The position numbers and the translations under genes are program-made. Of a stretch of 64,000 bases of DNA, positions 1 through 8,987 are shown piece after piece. The first letter of the stretch is position 1, and every line of letters starts with the position of its first letter. Origin of the DNA: Paucihalobacter sp036825875 (lineage in GTDB: Bacteria > Bacteroidota > Bacteroidia > Flavobacteriales > Flavobacteriaceae). Under the pieces are notes generated by a model that saw only the letters and a program-made list of their open reading frames with translations, was not told where the DNA came from and made no database searches. Where the stretch lies: positions 61,496 through 125,495 of the forward strand of contig NZ_DAISXK010000003.1 of NCBI RefSeq assembly GCF_036825875.1. The letters are read 5' to 3'.

Positions 1-989
1 ATGATACTATTGAAGACTTATCCGCTCTACTTTATAAAATTCCAAATGTTCCAAATGAGTTGGTGCCTGCAGGAACTTCCGAAACAGACAACGAAGAGGT
101 TTACCGCGAAGGAGAGATTCCTGTTTTAGGTGATAATGCTTTGCCGCATTGGGAATTGGCTAAGAAGTACGATATTATAGACTTTGAATTGGGCAATAAA
201 ATAACTGGTGCAGGTTTTCCTGTATATAAAGGTAAAGGTGCGCGTTTGCAACGTGCCTTAATCAGTTATTTTTTAGATAAAAATACCGAAGCTGGTTATA
301 CAGAATATCAATTACCGCTTTTGGTGAACGAAGCGTCAGGATTCGGTACTGGACAGCTGCCAGATAAGGAAGGTCAGATGTATTTTGTTGGGGAAGATAA
401 TTTGTACTTGATTCCCACAGCCGAAGTACCTGCTACCAATATTTATAGAGATAGTTTGCTAAACGAAAGTGATTTACCGATTAAACTTACGGGTTATACG
501 CCTTGTTTTAGACGTGAAGCTGGCAGTTATGGCGCGCACGTTCGTGGTTTAAACAGACTACACCAATTTGATAAAGTTGAAATTTTACGCATAGAACATC
601 CAGATAAATCATATGATGCCTTAAGCGAAATGGTTAAACACGTGAAAGGAATTTTACAAGAGTTGAAATTACCTTATAGAATTTTGCGTTTGTGCGGTGG
701 CGATTTAGGATTTACTTCAGCACTCACTTACGATTTTGAGGTGTATTCAACCGCGCAAGAACGTTGGCTAGAAATTTCATCGGTGTCTAATTTTGAAACT
801 TTTCAAGCCAATCGTTTAAAATTGCGATTTAAAAACAGTGAAGGCAAGAACGAATTGGCACATACACTTAATGGCAGTTCATTGGCATTGCCAAGAGTTT
901 TAGCAGGTATTTTAGAGAACTATCAAACAGAAAATGGTATTGACATTCCAGAGGCGTTAATTCCTTATACTGGATTTAAAACCATATAG
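1..989 (+). CDS. serS: Seryl-tRNA synthetase, C-terminal part (5' end outside window)
   Basis: Class II aminoacyl-tRNA synthetase that charges tRNA-Ser in the cytoplasm. The reading frame is open from base 3 with no start, so the gene begins before the window; a TTG at 60 is internal, because the upstream residues (LLYKIPNVPNE) already match SerRS. About 328 residues are visible, covering the catalytic domain. Motif 2 is visible as FRREAGSYG followed by RGLNRLHQFDKVE, and motif 3 as GSSLALPRVLAGILENYQ. The N-terminal coiled-coil arm is missing from the window. The stop is TAG at 987-989. The following 390 bp hold a possible micropeptide and a terminator. Identification is firm. Confidence 0.97.
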   Translation, partial: DTIEDLSALLYKIPNVPNELVPAGTSETDNEEVYREGEIPVLGDNALPHWELAKKYDIIDFELGNKITGAGFPVYKGKGARLQRALISYFLDKNTEAGYTEYQLPLLVNEASGFGTGQLPDKEGQMYFVGEDNLYLIPTAEVPATNIYRDSLLNESDLPIKLTGYTPCFRREAGSYGAHVRGLNRLHQFDKVEILRIEHPDKSYDALSEMVKHVKGILQELKLPYRILRLCGGDLGFTSALTYDFEVYSTAQERWLEISSVSNFETFQANRLKLRFKNSEGKNELAHTLNGSSLALPRVLAGILENYQTENGIDIPEALIPYTGFKTI

Positions 990-1126
990 TTAGTAAGAAA
1001 ATTCTTAATTTCATCGTTGAAATGTTAAAAAATAACGTTGTTTAACGATTTTTAGCTAGAATGTATATCTATATTTGTTTTTTTTTCTGATATTTAAATA
1101 CCCAATCAACGCTTAACCTACTAGTT

Positions 1127-1195
1127 ATGAAAAATCTTAAACGCCTCTTTTTACTTATTGCCTTATTGGTGATGGCCAGCAAAGTATTGTTTTAA
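1127..1195 (+). CDS. Possible 22-residue hydrophobic micropeptide
   Basis: A short frame starts MKNLKRLFLLIALL and ends SKVLF then TAA. It reads like a bare signal peptide or single membrane helix with a basic N-terminus. A TATATTTG box (-7-like) lies at 1070-1077 and a strong hairpin terminator follows at 1285-1317, so the stretch 1077-1317 could be its own small transcript. No database family is recognised. It could equally be a leader region or chance. Seen: the frame, start context and terminator. Inferred: that it is translated. Confidence 0.35.
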   Translation: MKNLKRLFLLIALLVMASKVLF

Positions 1196-1284
1196 TAATG
1201 CCTTTATTCAATATTCTCATAATTACAGCAAGGTAATTGAATCGTTACGAATAATGATTAATAGCACATTTATTTTGGCTGTTT

Positions 1285-1317
1285 AAATGCCCAAACATCG
1301 ATTTGGGCATTTTTTTA
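1285..1317 (+). terminator. Rho-independent terminator
   Basis: Perfect 11-bp stem AAATGCCCAAA / TTTGGGCATTT with a 6-nt loop, followed by a T run. It ends whatever is transcribed from serS or from the 1.1-kb micropeptide region, just before the TPR gene. Confidence 0.85.
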
Positions 1318-1380
1318 TAAAAACATTTACAATTTCTAACAATTTGATTGGTTATATTTACAAATAAGAGCGCCTACGTT

Positions 1381-3165
1381 ATGAGATTTCTATTTTACAT
1401 ACTTACAGTTTTAGTATTACTTCCAGTGGTGAGTTTTGGTCAGAGTGATGCCTTAGCCGAAGATTATTTTAAACGTGGCGACTATGAAAAGGCACTGATA
1501 ACCTACCAGAAATTATACGACAATCAGAAAGGGAGCACTAAATATATGTTTAAAATTGTTGAAACACTACAACAATTAGAGCGCTATCAAGAGGCCAAAG
1601 AAAAGCTTAACGAACGATTATCCCGCTATTATAGTCCAACCTATGCCATAGAAATGGGCTACAATTATCAACTCATGGACAGTTTGGATATGGCAAAAGA
1701 GTATTACAACTCTGCCATCGCTTACATAGAAGAAAAACCAAACTTTGTTTATACGGTTGCGCGCAGTTTTGAGGATCACGCCTTAACGGAGCAAGCCATT
1801 CAAGTATATCAGCGCGGCATGGAATTGCAACCCGAGAAAAACTATAATATACAACTAGCAAGGTTATACGGCGATCAAGGTGATGTAGAAGGGATGTTTA
1901 CCAATTACATTGATTATATTGAAAGCAATCCGTCCTTTATTCATAATGCAAAAAGGGCGTTTAGCGACTTTTTATCAGAAGATAGCGAGAATAGCAATAA
2001 CCAAACGCTTAGAAAATTAGTGCTTAAAAAACTCCAAACTACTCCTGAGGTTTTTTGGTACGAACTGCTCAGCTGGCAATACATACAAGAGCGAGCTTAC
2101 AGCAAAGCATTTGTCCAAGAAAAGGCATTGTATATGCGTTTTCCTGAAAGCCTAAATCGCCTAATTGAACTTGCTTCAGTCGCTTTAGACGACCAAGATT
2201 TCGATATTAGCCTGGAAGTATTTCAGTATATTTTAGACAATGCCCAAGATATAGAAACCCAACTGCTCGCGCATCAATATCGCCTCGATATTATGGTTGA
2301 AACTGCTACGGCAAAAGATTATAATAGCATACAAAAAAACTATCTCAGTTTGCTTGAAAGCTTTGGTAAATCTGAAGTGACGCTAGCTTTACAATTATCG
2401 TATGCTAAATTTCTAGCCTTTAGACTACAACAAACAAACGAGGCTTCTAATTTTTTGCGAAACACTTTAAAACTCAATCTTGCGCCATTTCAAGAAGGCT
2501 CTGTAAAAATGCTAATAGCGGATATTTTGGTTATTCAAGAAAAGTTTAACGAAGCACTTATTTACTACACCCAAATTCAAAATAATTTAAAAAATAGCAC
2601 GCTATCACAAGAAGCGAGGTTTAAAGTTGCAAAAACTAGCTACTACAAAGGCGATTTTGATTGGGCCGAATCACAGTTAAAAATACTAAAAGCTGCAACT
2701 TCCCAACTTATAGCCAACGATGCATTGGAACTTAAGCTCCTAATTTCAGACAATAAATACGATGATTCAACTCAAACGGCTTTAAAGCATTATGCAAAAG
2801 CAGATTTGTTGGCGTTTCAAAATAACAATCAAGAAGCCATTAGTCTTTTAGATAAAATATTAACTGAACACCGTGGCGAAAGTATTATTGATGAAGCACT
2901 TTACAAGCAGGCCCAGTTGTTCGAAAAAGAAAAATTGTACGATAAGGCCATCACCAACTACAATCTTATTTTAACAGATTATCGCGAGGAAATTTTAGCA
3001 GATGATGCCCATTTCCGACTGGCAGAAATCTACAATTACATACTAGATAACAATGAGTTAGCTAAACAGCACTACGAAAAAATCATATTTGAACACCAAG
3101 ATAGTATCTATTTTATTGAGGCGCGTAAGAAGTTCCGATTGTTGCGTGGTGATGCCATCAATTAA
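1381..3165 (+). CDS. Secreted tetratricopeptide-repeat protein
   Basis: Predicted periplasmic or outer-membrane-associated protein of 594 residues. Residues 1-21 form a Sec signal peptide (MRFLFYILTVLVLLPVVSFG, cleavage near GQS). The remainder is helical TPR-like repeats, for example DYFKRGDYEKALITYQKLY near the N-terminus and ALYKQAQLFEKEKLYDKAI near the C-terminus. TPRs scaffold protein-protein contacts, and no enzyme domain is seen. I chose ATG at 1381 over an in-frame TTG at 1348 because only the ATG gives a clean signal peptide at the N-terminus. The partner is unknown. The next gene starts 378 bp downstream. Confidence 0.85.
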   Translation: MRFLFYILTVLVLLPVVSFGQSDALAEDYFKRGDYEKALITYQKLYDNQKGSTKYMFKIVETLQQLERYQEAKEKLNERLSRYYSPTYAIEMGYNYQLMDSLDMAKEYYNSAIAYIEEKPNFVYTVARSFEDHALTEQAIQVYQRGMELQPEKNYNIQLARLYGDQGDVEGMFTNYIDYIESNPSFIHNAKRAFSDFLSEDSENSNNQTLRKLVLKKLQTTPEVFWYELLSWQYIQERAYSKAFVQEKALYMRFPESLNRLIELASVALDDQDFDISLEVFQYILDNAQDIETQLLAHQYRLDIMVETATAKDYNSIQKNYLSLLESFGKSEVTLALQLSYAKFLAFRLQQTNEASNFLRNTLKLNLAPFQEGSVKMLIADILVIQEKFNEALIYYTQIQNNLKNSTLSQEARFKVAKTSYYKGDFDWAESQLKILKAATSQLIANDALELKLLISDNKYDDSTQTALKHYAKADLLAFQNNNQEAISLLDKILTEHRGESIIDEALYKQAQLFEKEKLYDKAITNYNLILTDYREEILADDAHFRLAEIYNYILDNNELAKQHYEKIIFEHQDSIYFIEARKKFRLLRGDAIN

Positions 3166-3543
3166 CATCATCATCCGGTTGCTTCAAAAGAAGTAGACAA
3201 TTACTGCCTCTTTGATGAATTATGGTTTCAAAAAACACAGGCAAAATCGCATTTAATGGTTTAGATGGTAATATAGTGCGATTTAAAACAACGGCAGTCA
3301 GTGTTTTGTTTTCTGATATCGGTAATCTAAAACTAATCCATAGCCATTGTAAAGCCCTATCAAAGCCCTATCAAAGGCATGGTTAATGCATGTGATAGTG
3401 ACAGATTTTTATAAATACCTATGATTCAGCTTTATCCTTTAAATCAAACCTTCCCACACTGAAACAAAAAAGCAAAACCAGATTGTATTTTTAAACCCCA
3501 CTGTAAATAACCTTATCTTCGCCCTAAAATATAATAACGGTCT
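3166..3543. other. 378-bp intergenic stretch, no gene called
   Basis: Contains an 11-bp tandem duplication, AAAGCCCTATC twice at 3351-3372. A 54-codon open frame at 3222-3386 has no recognisable similarity and no convincing start context. The promoter of the DUF4286-rsmA-mgtE group probably lies here. A TATCTTCG box at 3514-3521 is one mismatch from TAnnTTTG. Confidence 0.5.
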
Positions 3544-3864
3544 ATGTATATATATAACGTAACAGTAAATGTAGATAACTCGGTCCATACCGAATGGCTA
3601 AACTGGATAAAACTTCACATTCCTCAAGTCTTGGACACTGGACGATTTAGCGACGCTAAACTTACAAAAGTTTTAGTAAAAGAAGAAACAGGAGTTACTT
3701 ATTCAGTGCAATACCGCGCCAAGTCACGCGAAGATTTAGACAATTATTATAAATTAGATGCCGATAGGTTACGTCAAGAAAGTTTGGTTAAATTTGCCGA
3801 TAAAGTTTTGGCATTCCGTACCGAACTGGAAATTATAGACGAATACAGCGTTACCTTCAACTAA
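3544..3864 (+). CDS. DUF4286 family protein
   Basis: Small soluble protein of 106 residues (MYIYNVTVNVDNSVHTEWLN...), matching my memory of the DUF4286 family, which is common in Bacteroidota and of unknown function. It has no signal peptide or membrane segment. The alternating hydrophobic strands plus a helix look like a ferredoxin-type or dimeric alpha/beta-barrel fold; that is inference. It ends 20 bp before rsmA and is probably co-transcribed with rsmA and mgtE. Confidence 0.85.
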   Translation: MYIYNVTVNVDNSVHTEWLNWIKLHIPQVLDTGRFSDAKLTKVLVKEETGVTYSVQYRAKSREDLDNYYKLDADRLRQESLVKFADKVLAFRTELEIIDEYSVTFN

Positions 3865-3884
3865 ATCATTTAAAGTCTTTTGTT

Positions 3885-4676
3885 TTGAAAAACAATCAGC
3901 CCGTACGCGCCAAAAAACATTTGGGTCAACATTTTTTAACCGACCAAACCATTGCCCGAAATATTGTGCATACCTTAGACTTTTCAGCATCAGACAATGT
4001 TTTAGAAATTGGCCCTGGAATGGGTGTTCTTACCCAGTACTTATTGGAACAGAACGCTCAAACATACGTCATTGAAATAGACCCAGAATCTGTTATATAT
4101 CTCAAGGAAAATTATTCCGCTCTATCTAATAATATCATACAAAAGGACTTTTTAAAATACGATTTAAACGAAGTTTTTAAAGGCGCATCCTTTTCCATTA
4201 TCGGTAATTTTCCTTATAATATTTCAACCCAAATCGTTTTTAAAACACTTGAAATGCGTGCACAAATCCCGCAATTTTCAGGAATGTTTCAAAAAGAAGT
4301 CGCCCAACGTATTTGTGCCAAAGAAGGCAATAAAGTGTACGGTATTTTATCGGTTTTAGCCCAAGCGTTTTACCATGCCGAATATCTGTTTACAGTGCCA
4401 CCGCAAGTGTTCAATCCGCCACCAAAAGTAGAATCGGGTGTGTTACGCCTTACTCGAAAAGATAATTTTAAACTCGATTGCGATGAAACCTTGCTTTTCA
4501 AAGTGGTAAAAACCGCTTTTAACCAACGCCGAAAAACCATGCGTAACAGTTTAAAAACATTCAACCTAGGCGATAATTTAAAAGCAAATACTATCTTTGA
4601 CCAACGGCCGGAGCAATTAAGCGTGTCCGATTTTATCGCACTCACCAATTTGCTTGAAAACGACCAACAAAACTGA
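3885..4676 (+). CDS. rsmA: 16S rRNA dimethyladenosine transferase RsmA/KsgA
   Basis: Dimethylates the two adjacent adenines in the 3'-terminal helix of 16S rRNA using S-adenosylmethionine, during small-subunit maturation. The protein has 263 residues, normal for the family. The family N-terminus VRAKKHLGQHFLTD follows a TTG start at 3885; no ATG exists upstream, and the next Met lies inside the SAM motif, so TTG is the only sensible start. SAM motif I is EIGPGMG (residues 41-47) and the catalytic motif is NFPYNIST (from residue 108). The C-terminus contains FNQRRKTMRNSLK, typical of KsgA. It is 6 bp upstream of mgtE, suggesting an operon. Confidence 0.97.
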   Translation: MKNNQPVRAKKHLGQHFLTDQTIARNIVHTLDFSASDNVLEIGPGMGVLTQYLLEQNAQTYVIEIDPESVIYLKENYSALSNNIIQKDFLKYDLNEVFKGASFSIIGNFPYNISTQIVFKTLEMRAQIPQFSGMFQKEVAQRICAKEGNKVYGILSVLAQAFYHAEYLFTVPPQVFNPPPKVESGVLRLTRKDNFKLDCDETLLFKVVKTAFNQRRKTMRNSLKTFNLGDNLKANTIFDQRPEQLSVSDFIALTNLLENDQQN

Positions 4677-4682
4677 TGTATT

Positions 4683-6053
4683 TTGGAAGAAGTAAACGAC
4701 AACATACAGTTTAAAATCACCGACGAGCTTATTGAGCAAGTCGAGCAGTTAATTGAAGCCCAAAACGATAAGGAAATTGAATCTCTGTTCAAGGATTTCC
4801 ACTATGCCGATATTGCCGAAATTCTAAACGAGCTCAATCTTGAAGATTCCTTATACGTAATTAAGTTAATAGATTCCGAAACCACTTCAGATATTTTAAT
4901 GGAGTTGGATGAAGACATCAGAGAAAAAGTACTTCAAAATCTATCAGCCAAAGAAATTGCTGAAGAAATTGAAGAGCTGGATACCGATGACGCAGCCGAT
5001 ATTATTGCCGAATTACCACTTAAAAGACAATACGAAGTCATCTCGAATATAGAGGATGAAGAGCACAAAGCTGAAATCCAAGAACTACTTACCTATGACG
5101 AAGATTCCGCAGGTGGACTTATGGCAAAAGAGTTGGTGAAAGTTTATGAAACTTGGACCGTTGCTGGGTGTATAAGACGTATTCGTGGCCAAGCTGAAAA
5201 TGTTACCCGCGTGCATTCGGTTTATGTAGTAAATAAAAAAAATAAACTTATCGGTCGCTTGTCTTTAAAAGATTTAATCACCGCCAAAAGCGACCAAAAA
5301 ATTGCCGACATTTACATCTCAAGTGTTGATTTTGCTTATGTTGACGACGATGTAGAAGATGTAGCTAAAATAATGGCCAAATACGATTTAGAGGCCATTC
5401 CGGTAGTCGACAGAAACCAAACCCTTTTAGGTCGTATCACCATTGATGATATCGTAGATGTTATTAGAGAAGAAGCCGATAAAGATTACCAGTTGGCTGC
5501 AGGTATTTCGCAAGATGTAGAAGCCGATGCCAGTATTTTGCAACTAACCAGAGCGCGATTGCCTTGGTTAGCACTTGGCTTACTTGGTGGTGTAGGTGCT
5601 TTTTTAATCATGGAAGGCTTTCAAGAATCCTTTGCTAAATACGCGGTTCTGTTCTTTTTTACGCCCTTAATTGCGGCTATGGCTGGAAATGTGGGTGTGC
5701 AATCTAGCGCCATTATCGTGCAAGGTTTGGCTAACGACGATGTACGAGGCAGCGTTAATAGCAGACTTATAAAAGAAATGTTACTAGCCGCACTTAACGG
5801 TACTGCACTTGCTATTGTTCTATTTCTATTTGTATTTTTATACAACGGGTCATTTTTAACAGCCCTAGCCATTTCAGTATCGCTCATCGCAGTAATAGTC
5901 GTCGCTGGATTAATAGGCACCTTTGTGCCATTATTCCTTCATAAACGCGGCATTGATCCTGCCATTGCTACGGGGCCATTTATCACCACCAGCAATGATA
6001 TTTTCGGGATTCTCATCTACTTTTTAATTGCCAAACTTATTTTAGGTTTTTAA
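4683..6053 (+). CDS. mgtE: Magnesium transporter MgtE
   Basis: Inner-membrane Mg2+ channel of the MgtE/SLC41 family, 456 residues (usual about 450). The order is typical: an acidic N-domain (1-130) with ADIAEILNEL and DDAADIIAEL repeats, a CBS pair (about 135-260) that gates on cytosolic Mg2+, and five membrane helices (about 285-456). The ion-path signature PAIATGPFITTSNDIFG is near the C-terminus and keeps the conserved Asp. It starts with TTG at 4683, 6 bp after the rsmA stop, so translation is likely coupled. A strong inverted repeat follows at 6067-6095. Confidence 0.96.
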   Translation: MEEVNDNIQFKITDELIEQVEQLIEAQNDKEIESLFKDFHYADIAEILNELNLEDSLYVIKLIDSETTSDILMELDEDIREKVLQNLSAKEIAEEIEELDTDDAADIIAELPLKRQYEVISNIEDEEHKAEIQELLTYDEDSAGGLMAKELVKVYETWTVAGCIRRIRGQAENVTRVHSVYVVNKKNKLIGRLSLKDLITAKSDQKIADIYISSVDFAYVDDDVEDVAKIMAKYDLEAIPVVDRNQTLLGRITIDDIVDVIREEADKDYQLAAGISQDVEADASILQLTRARLPWLALGLLGGVGAFLIMEGFQESFAKYAVLFFFTPLIAAMAGNVGVQSSAIIVQGLANDDVRGSVNSRLIKEMLLAALNGTALAIVLFLFVFLYNGSFLTALAISVSLIAVIVVAGLIGTFVPLFLHKRGIDPAIATGPFITTSNDIFGILIYFLIAKLILGF

Positions 6054-6066
6054 TTTTTGGGCATTT

Positions 6067-6095
6067 CCCCACCCCAATGAAAAATTGGGGTGGGG
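6067..6095 (+). terminator. Strong GC-rich hairpin after mgtE
   Basis: Perfect 12-bp stem CCCCACCCCAAT / ATTGGGGTGGGG around a 5-nt loop, 13 bp after the mgtE stop. No immediate T run follows, so it may act as an mRNA 3' stabiliser or pair with the T-rich hairpin that follows at 6114-6140. Confidence 0.6.
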
Positions 6096-6113
6096 TCGCG
6101 CTATACGCTATAT

Positions 6114-6140
6114 CTTTTCTTTTTTTTTGAAAAAGAAAAG
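6114..6140. repeat. CTTTTCTTTTT palindrome in a probable dispersed intergenic element
   Basis: Perfect 11-bp inverted repeat CTTTTCTTTTT / AAAAAGAAAAG with a 5-nt loop. It is flanked by GCGCTATACGCTATAT on the left and GGATGCCGCTGCTATCGCTA on the right. I recall similar sequences in intergenic regions of many Flavobacteriaceae, so this is probably a dispersed repeat. Only one copy occurs in this window. Confidence 0.45.
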
Positions 6141-6292
6141 GATGCCGCTGCTATCGCTAATGGAGACGAAAACCTGTGAGTTATGATAACATTTTTTAAC
6201 AGAACCAAATTTCTGCATGTAACTAGCTAAATAAACAATTGCCTTGCCTTAACCAACCTTATTATTTAAAGATTTTTCTTTCCTAAAGACAT

Positions 6293-6325
6293 TTGTGAGG
6301 TGTTTAGATTCTTTTAGTAAATTTG
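6293..6325 (+). promoter_or_regulatory. Bacteroidota-type promoter for the dehydrogenase
   Basis: TTG at 6293-6295 and TAAATTTG at 6318-6325, spaced by 22 bp, match the flavobacterial -33/-7 pattern. The start codon is 45 bp downstream and the short palindrome at 6345 would lie in the leader. Confidence 0.55.
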
Positions 6326-6341
6326 TAAATAATTAACCCAA

Positions 6342-6364
6342 GAGATTCCTGCTTTCGCAGGAAT
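6342..6364 (-). repeat. REP-like palindrome (copy 1)
   Basis: ATTCCTGCTTTCGCAGGAAT is an 8-bp stem with a TTTC loop. The exact reverse complement, including the adjacent GAG/CTC, occurs at 54489-54511. It sits 6 bp before the ATG of the next gene, so it may fold in the leader and affect translation. Confidence 0.65.
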
Positions 6365-6369
6365 TAGGC

Positions 6370-7305
6370 ATGAAGATTCTCCACCTCGATACCAACCATC
6401 CGTTACTCATTAATCAACTTAATGATTTAGGGTTTACCAATGATGAAGATTATACCGCATCAAAAGATGCCGTTGAAGCAAAAATTGCAGGCTATGATGG
6501 TATTGTAATCAGAAGCCGATTTACCATTGATAAAGTCTTTTTAAACGCCGCTACCAATCTTAAATTTATTGCACGTGTTGGCGCAGGTCTTGAAAATATA
6601 GATATTAATTATGCCCAACAAAAAGGCATTGCACTTATTGCTGCACCTGAAGGTAATCGCAACGCTGTGGCAGAACACGCTTTGGGGATGTTATTATCCT
6701 TATTCAACAAACTTAATAAAGCCAATTATGAAGTCAAGCAAGGCCTTTGGAAGCGGGAAGCCAATCGTGGTGTTGAGTTAGACGGCAAAACTGTTGGCAT
6801 TATTGGTTATGGCAATATAGGCAAAACTTTTGCTAAAAAATTGCGCGGCTTCGATATAGAAGTGCTCTGCCATGATATTCTACCTAACATTGGTGATGCT
6901 AATGCCAAACAAGTTTCCTTACAAGAGCTACAAGAAAAAGCCGATGTATTAAGTTTACACACACCACAAACGTTGGAAACTTTGGGTATGATCAACACCC
7001 CATTTATCAATGCTTTTAAAAAACCATTTTGGTTTATCAATACCGCAAGAGGAAAAAGTGTGGTAACGGATGATTTGGTTAATGCCTTAAAATCAGGAAA
7101 AATTTTAGGAGCTGGATTGGATGTTTTGGAGTACGAAAAAAGTTCGTTTGAAGATATGTTTACTTCCGAAATGCCAGAGGCTTTTCAATATTTAATAAAA
7201 GTAGAAAATGTACTACTAACACCCCATGTTGCTGGTTGGACTATAGAAAGTAACGAGAAGCTAGCCCAAACCATTGTCGATAAAATCAAAAGTGCGTATA
7301 TTTAA
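6370..7305 (+). CDS. D-isomer-specific 2-hydroxyacid dehydrogenase (SerA-like)
   Basis: NAD-dependent 2-hydroxyacid dehydrogenase of 311 residues, the length of the short form without a C-terminal ACT domain. The Rossmann dinucleotide motif is GYGNIG (146-151). Catalytic residues are visible: Arg227 in NTARGKS, the acidic DVLEYE near 251-256, and His286 in TPHVAGW. 3-Phosphoglycerate dehydrogenase (serine synthesis) is the likeliest substrate assignment, given FIARVGAGLENID and the overall pattern, but substrate cannot be fixed from motifs. It stands alone behind its own promoter; no serC or serB is adjacent. Confidence 0.85.
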   Translation: MKILHLDTNHPLLINQLNDLGFTNDEDYTASKDAVEAKIAGYDGIVIRSRFTIDKVFLNAATNLKFIARVGAGLENIDINYAQQKGIALIAAPEGNRNAVAEHALGMLLSLFNKLNKANYEVKQGLWKREANRGVELDGKTVGIIGYGNIGKTFAKKLRGFDIEVLCHDILPNIGDANAKQVSLQELQEKADVLSLHTPQTLETLGMINTPFINAFKKPFWFINTARGKSVVTDDLVNALKSGKILGAGLDVLEYEKSSFEDMFTSEMPEAFQYLIKVENVLLTPHVAGWTIESNEKLAQTIVDKIKSAYI

Positions 7306-7419
7306 AGTTAAAGCAACTAATTGGACTTTTAATTTTCTATTTAAAAACAATCAGATTGTAAGCTAGACTTTGCCAACCATACATCGCAAGGCACTCTAAA
7401 CATAAATATCATAAGTCAT

Positions 7420-7451
7420 TTGTGATAGACTTTAAATTTTTATTAACTTTA
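7420..7451 (+). promoter_or_regulatory. Promoter of the TM2 gene
   Basis: TTG at 7420-7422, a 21-bp spacer, then TAACTTTA (one mismatch from TAnnTTTG) at 7444-7451, 29 bp before the ATG. Confidence 0.5.
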
Positions 7452-7479
7452 CTTATCTAACTATAAAACATTCATCACT

Positions 7480-7866
7480 ATGTCGGACGACAACAGACCA
7501 TTAGACGACGCCAACGAATCGGCTAAAGATTTTGCACAAGAAGCAAAGAAAACCGCCAACGAATTTTCTGAAAGTGCCAAAGAAACTTTTCAGTCATCTG
7601 GTGACAACAAAAAAATTCTTGCTGGTATTTTAGGGATAATATTAGGAGCATTTGGTATTCACAAATTTATTTTGGGCTATACTAAGGAAGGTGGTATTTT
7701 ATTAGGAATTACGGTTATTGGATTTGTATTATCATGCATTGGAATAGGTATTTTTATGGTTTGGATAACCAGTATCATTGGCTTAATAGAAGGCATTATT
7801 TATCTTACAAAATCCGATGCGGATTTTTACAATACCTACCAAGCGGGTAAAAAACCTTGGTTCTAG
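7480..7866 (+). CDS. TM2 domain membrane protein
   Basis: A 128-residue protein. Residues 1-45 are hydrophilic and Ala/Glu/Lys-rich (AKDFAQEAKKTANEFSESAK), like an amphipathic helix. A TM2 domain follows (about 47-115): two membrane helices with the family glycine/aromatic pattern GAFGIHKFILGYTKEGG and a C-terminal GKKPWF. TM2 proteins are small inner-membrane proteins of unclear role. It is monocistronic, with its own promoter and a terminator at 7886-7916. Confidence 0.88.
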   Translation: MSDDNRPLDDANESAKDFAQEAKKTANEFSESAKETFQSSGDNKKILAGILGIILGAFGIHKFILGYTKEGGILLGITVIGFVLSCIGIGIFMVWITSIIGLIEGIIYLTKSDADFYNTYQAGKKPWF

Positions 7867-7885
7867 AAGTTTTATAGAAAATGTA

Positions 7886-7916
7886 AAAACCGAAACGATT
7901 TGTTTCGGTTTTTTAT
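7886..7916 (+). terminator. Rho-independent terminator
   Basis: 11-bp stem AAAACCGAAAC / GTTTCGGTTTT, 5-nt loop, then a T run; it ends the TM2 transcript. On the other strand the A-rich flank also gives a T run, so it may serve the leftward gene ending at 7968. Confidence 0.9.
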
Positions 7917-7967
7917 CTCCTTAAATGCACATTTTCTAACGAAGCACTTTTTGATTGATCTTTATTA

Positions 7968-8987
7968 TTATTCGAAAACTGGCTCATAATCAAAAGGCAA
8001 ACTATCGCCAATACGTTGGCTACCCATGTCACCCACAAATAAAACTTTATTAATAGGTGCATAATTGCCATACTGGTCTACTACAAACACGGTATCGGTC
8101 GCTAGTAAAGATGACTGTGCCTTTTTGTTATAAAGTATGGTAACTTGTTCCTCTATAACCACTTCCTTTAGGTTCGGGTTTTCATGTTTTGAGATCTTAA
8201 AATAATCCCATGGATTAACTATAAAGCCTTTAAAGAAAATTTGATAGTCGAAGGCCTCAAACTGTTCGCGATATAAGGCACGCATAAAGTGTTGCACAGA
8301 ACCGTTATAGGCTTTTAATCGATTTTTTTGAGTGCGACTCTTATCCCGATCAAGTAGCGGTTTATAATACGATGTACCTAAATAAATTACCGACTTGTTA
8401 TTAAAAACATTATTCCTTTCATCAACGTAATTATAGATGATTTCGAAGTCAATAATATCATAAGCTATTTCGTATTGTAATTTTGAATTTTGTACAATTA
8501 CGGGATTTTTACTGGTAGCTGTTATCGTTTTTGTCGGTTTGTGATAGCGCAAAATAAGGTCGTTTTCATTCAGAATTTTACAAGATTTTGCCCAAGTAGA
8601 AGTGCCTAAAAATTCCTTTCTAAATTGTTGTAATTTTTGTTTTCGCGTTAAACCGTCGTTGGTGTTGATTATGACTTCATCTAAGCTATCGGTTTGCTCT
8701 TTCAGTTCTATGTTTATAAAACTTAAGGTTCTATAGTTGGCGATCATTTGCTTTTCAAAACCCAAAAAAGAAACAACCAAAATTGATTGTACAGCATCGT
8801 TGTACTCTATAGAAAATTCGCCCTTGGCATTGGTGGTGGTGCCCAAAGTGGTGTTATCAAAATACACTGTGGCTGTCTCAATTGGCTCCTTGGTTTGGGC
8901 ATCTAATACCCGACCTTTAAGGGTTTGGGCTTGTGCGATAAAGCCTAGAAACAAACCATATATAACACACAATTGTTTACAACTCAT
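7968..8987 (-). CDS. Secreted carboxypeptidase-regulatory-like domain protein
   Basis: A 339-residue protein with a signal peptide (ends GFIAQAQ, about residue 21). A CarboxypepD_reg-like beta-sandwich (about 23-110, LKGRVLDAQTKEPIETATVY...TTNAKGEFSI) resembles the N-terminal domain of SusC-type receptors, but no plug or barrel follows. The remaining 230 residues are of a type frequent in Bacteroidota with no assigned function. Its start overlaps the end of the upstream acyltransferase gene by 11 bp, so the two are translationally coupled. It is probably periplasmic or surface-linked. Confidence 0.8.
   Translation of the reverse strand: MSCKQLCVIYGLFLGFIAQAQTLKGRVLDAQTKEPIETATVYFDNTTLGTTTNAKGEFSIEYNDAVQSILVVSFLGFEKQMIANYRTLSFINIELKEQTDSLDEVIINTNDGLTRKQKLQQFRKEFLGTSTWAKSCKILNENDLILRYHKPTKTITATSKNPVIVQNSKLQYEIAYDIIDFEIIYNYVDERNNVFNNKSVIYLGTSYYKPLLDRDKSRTQKNRLKAYNGSVQHFMRALYREQFEAFDYQIFFKGFIVNPWDYFKISKHENPNLKEVVIEEQVTILYNKKAQSSLLATDTVFVVDQYGNYAPINKVLFVGDMGSQRIGDSLPFDYEPVFE

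Noticed and set aside
3222..3386. 54-codon frame starting MVSKNTGKIAFNG
   Set aside because: No similarity, weak start context, and it contains the 11-bp tandem duplication; probably chance.
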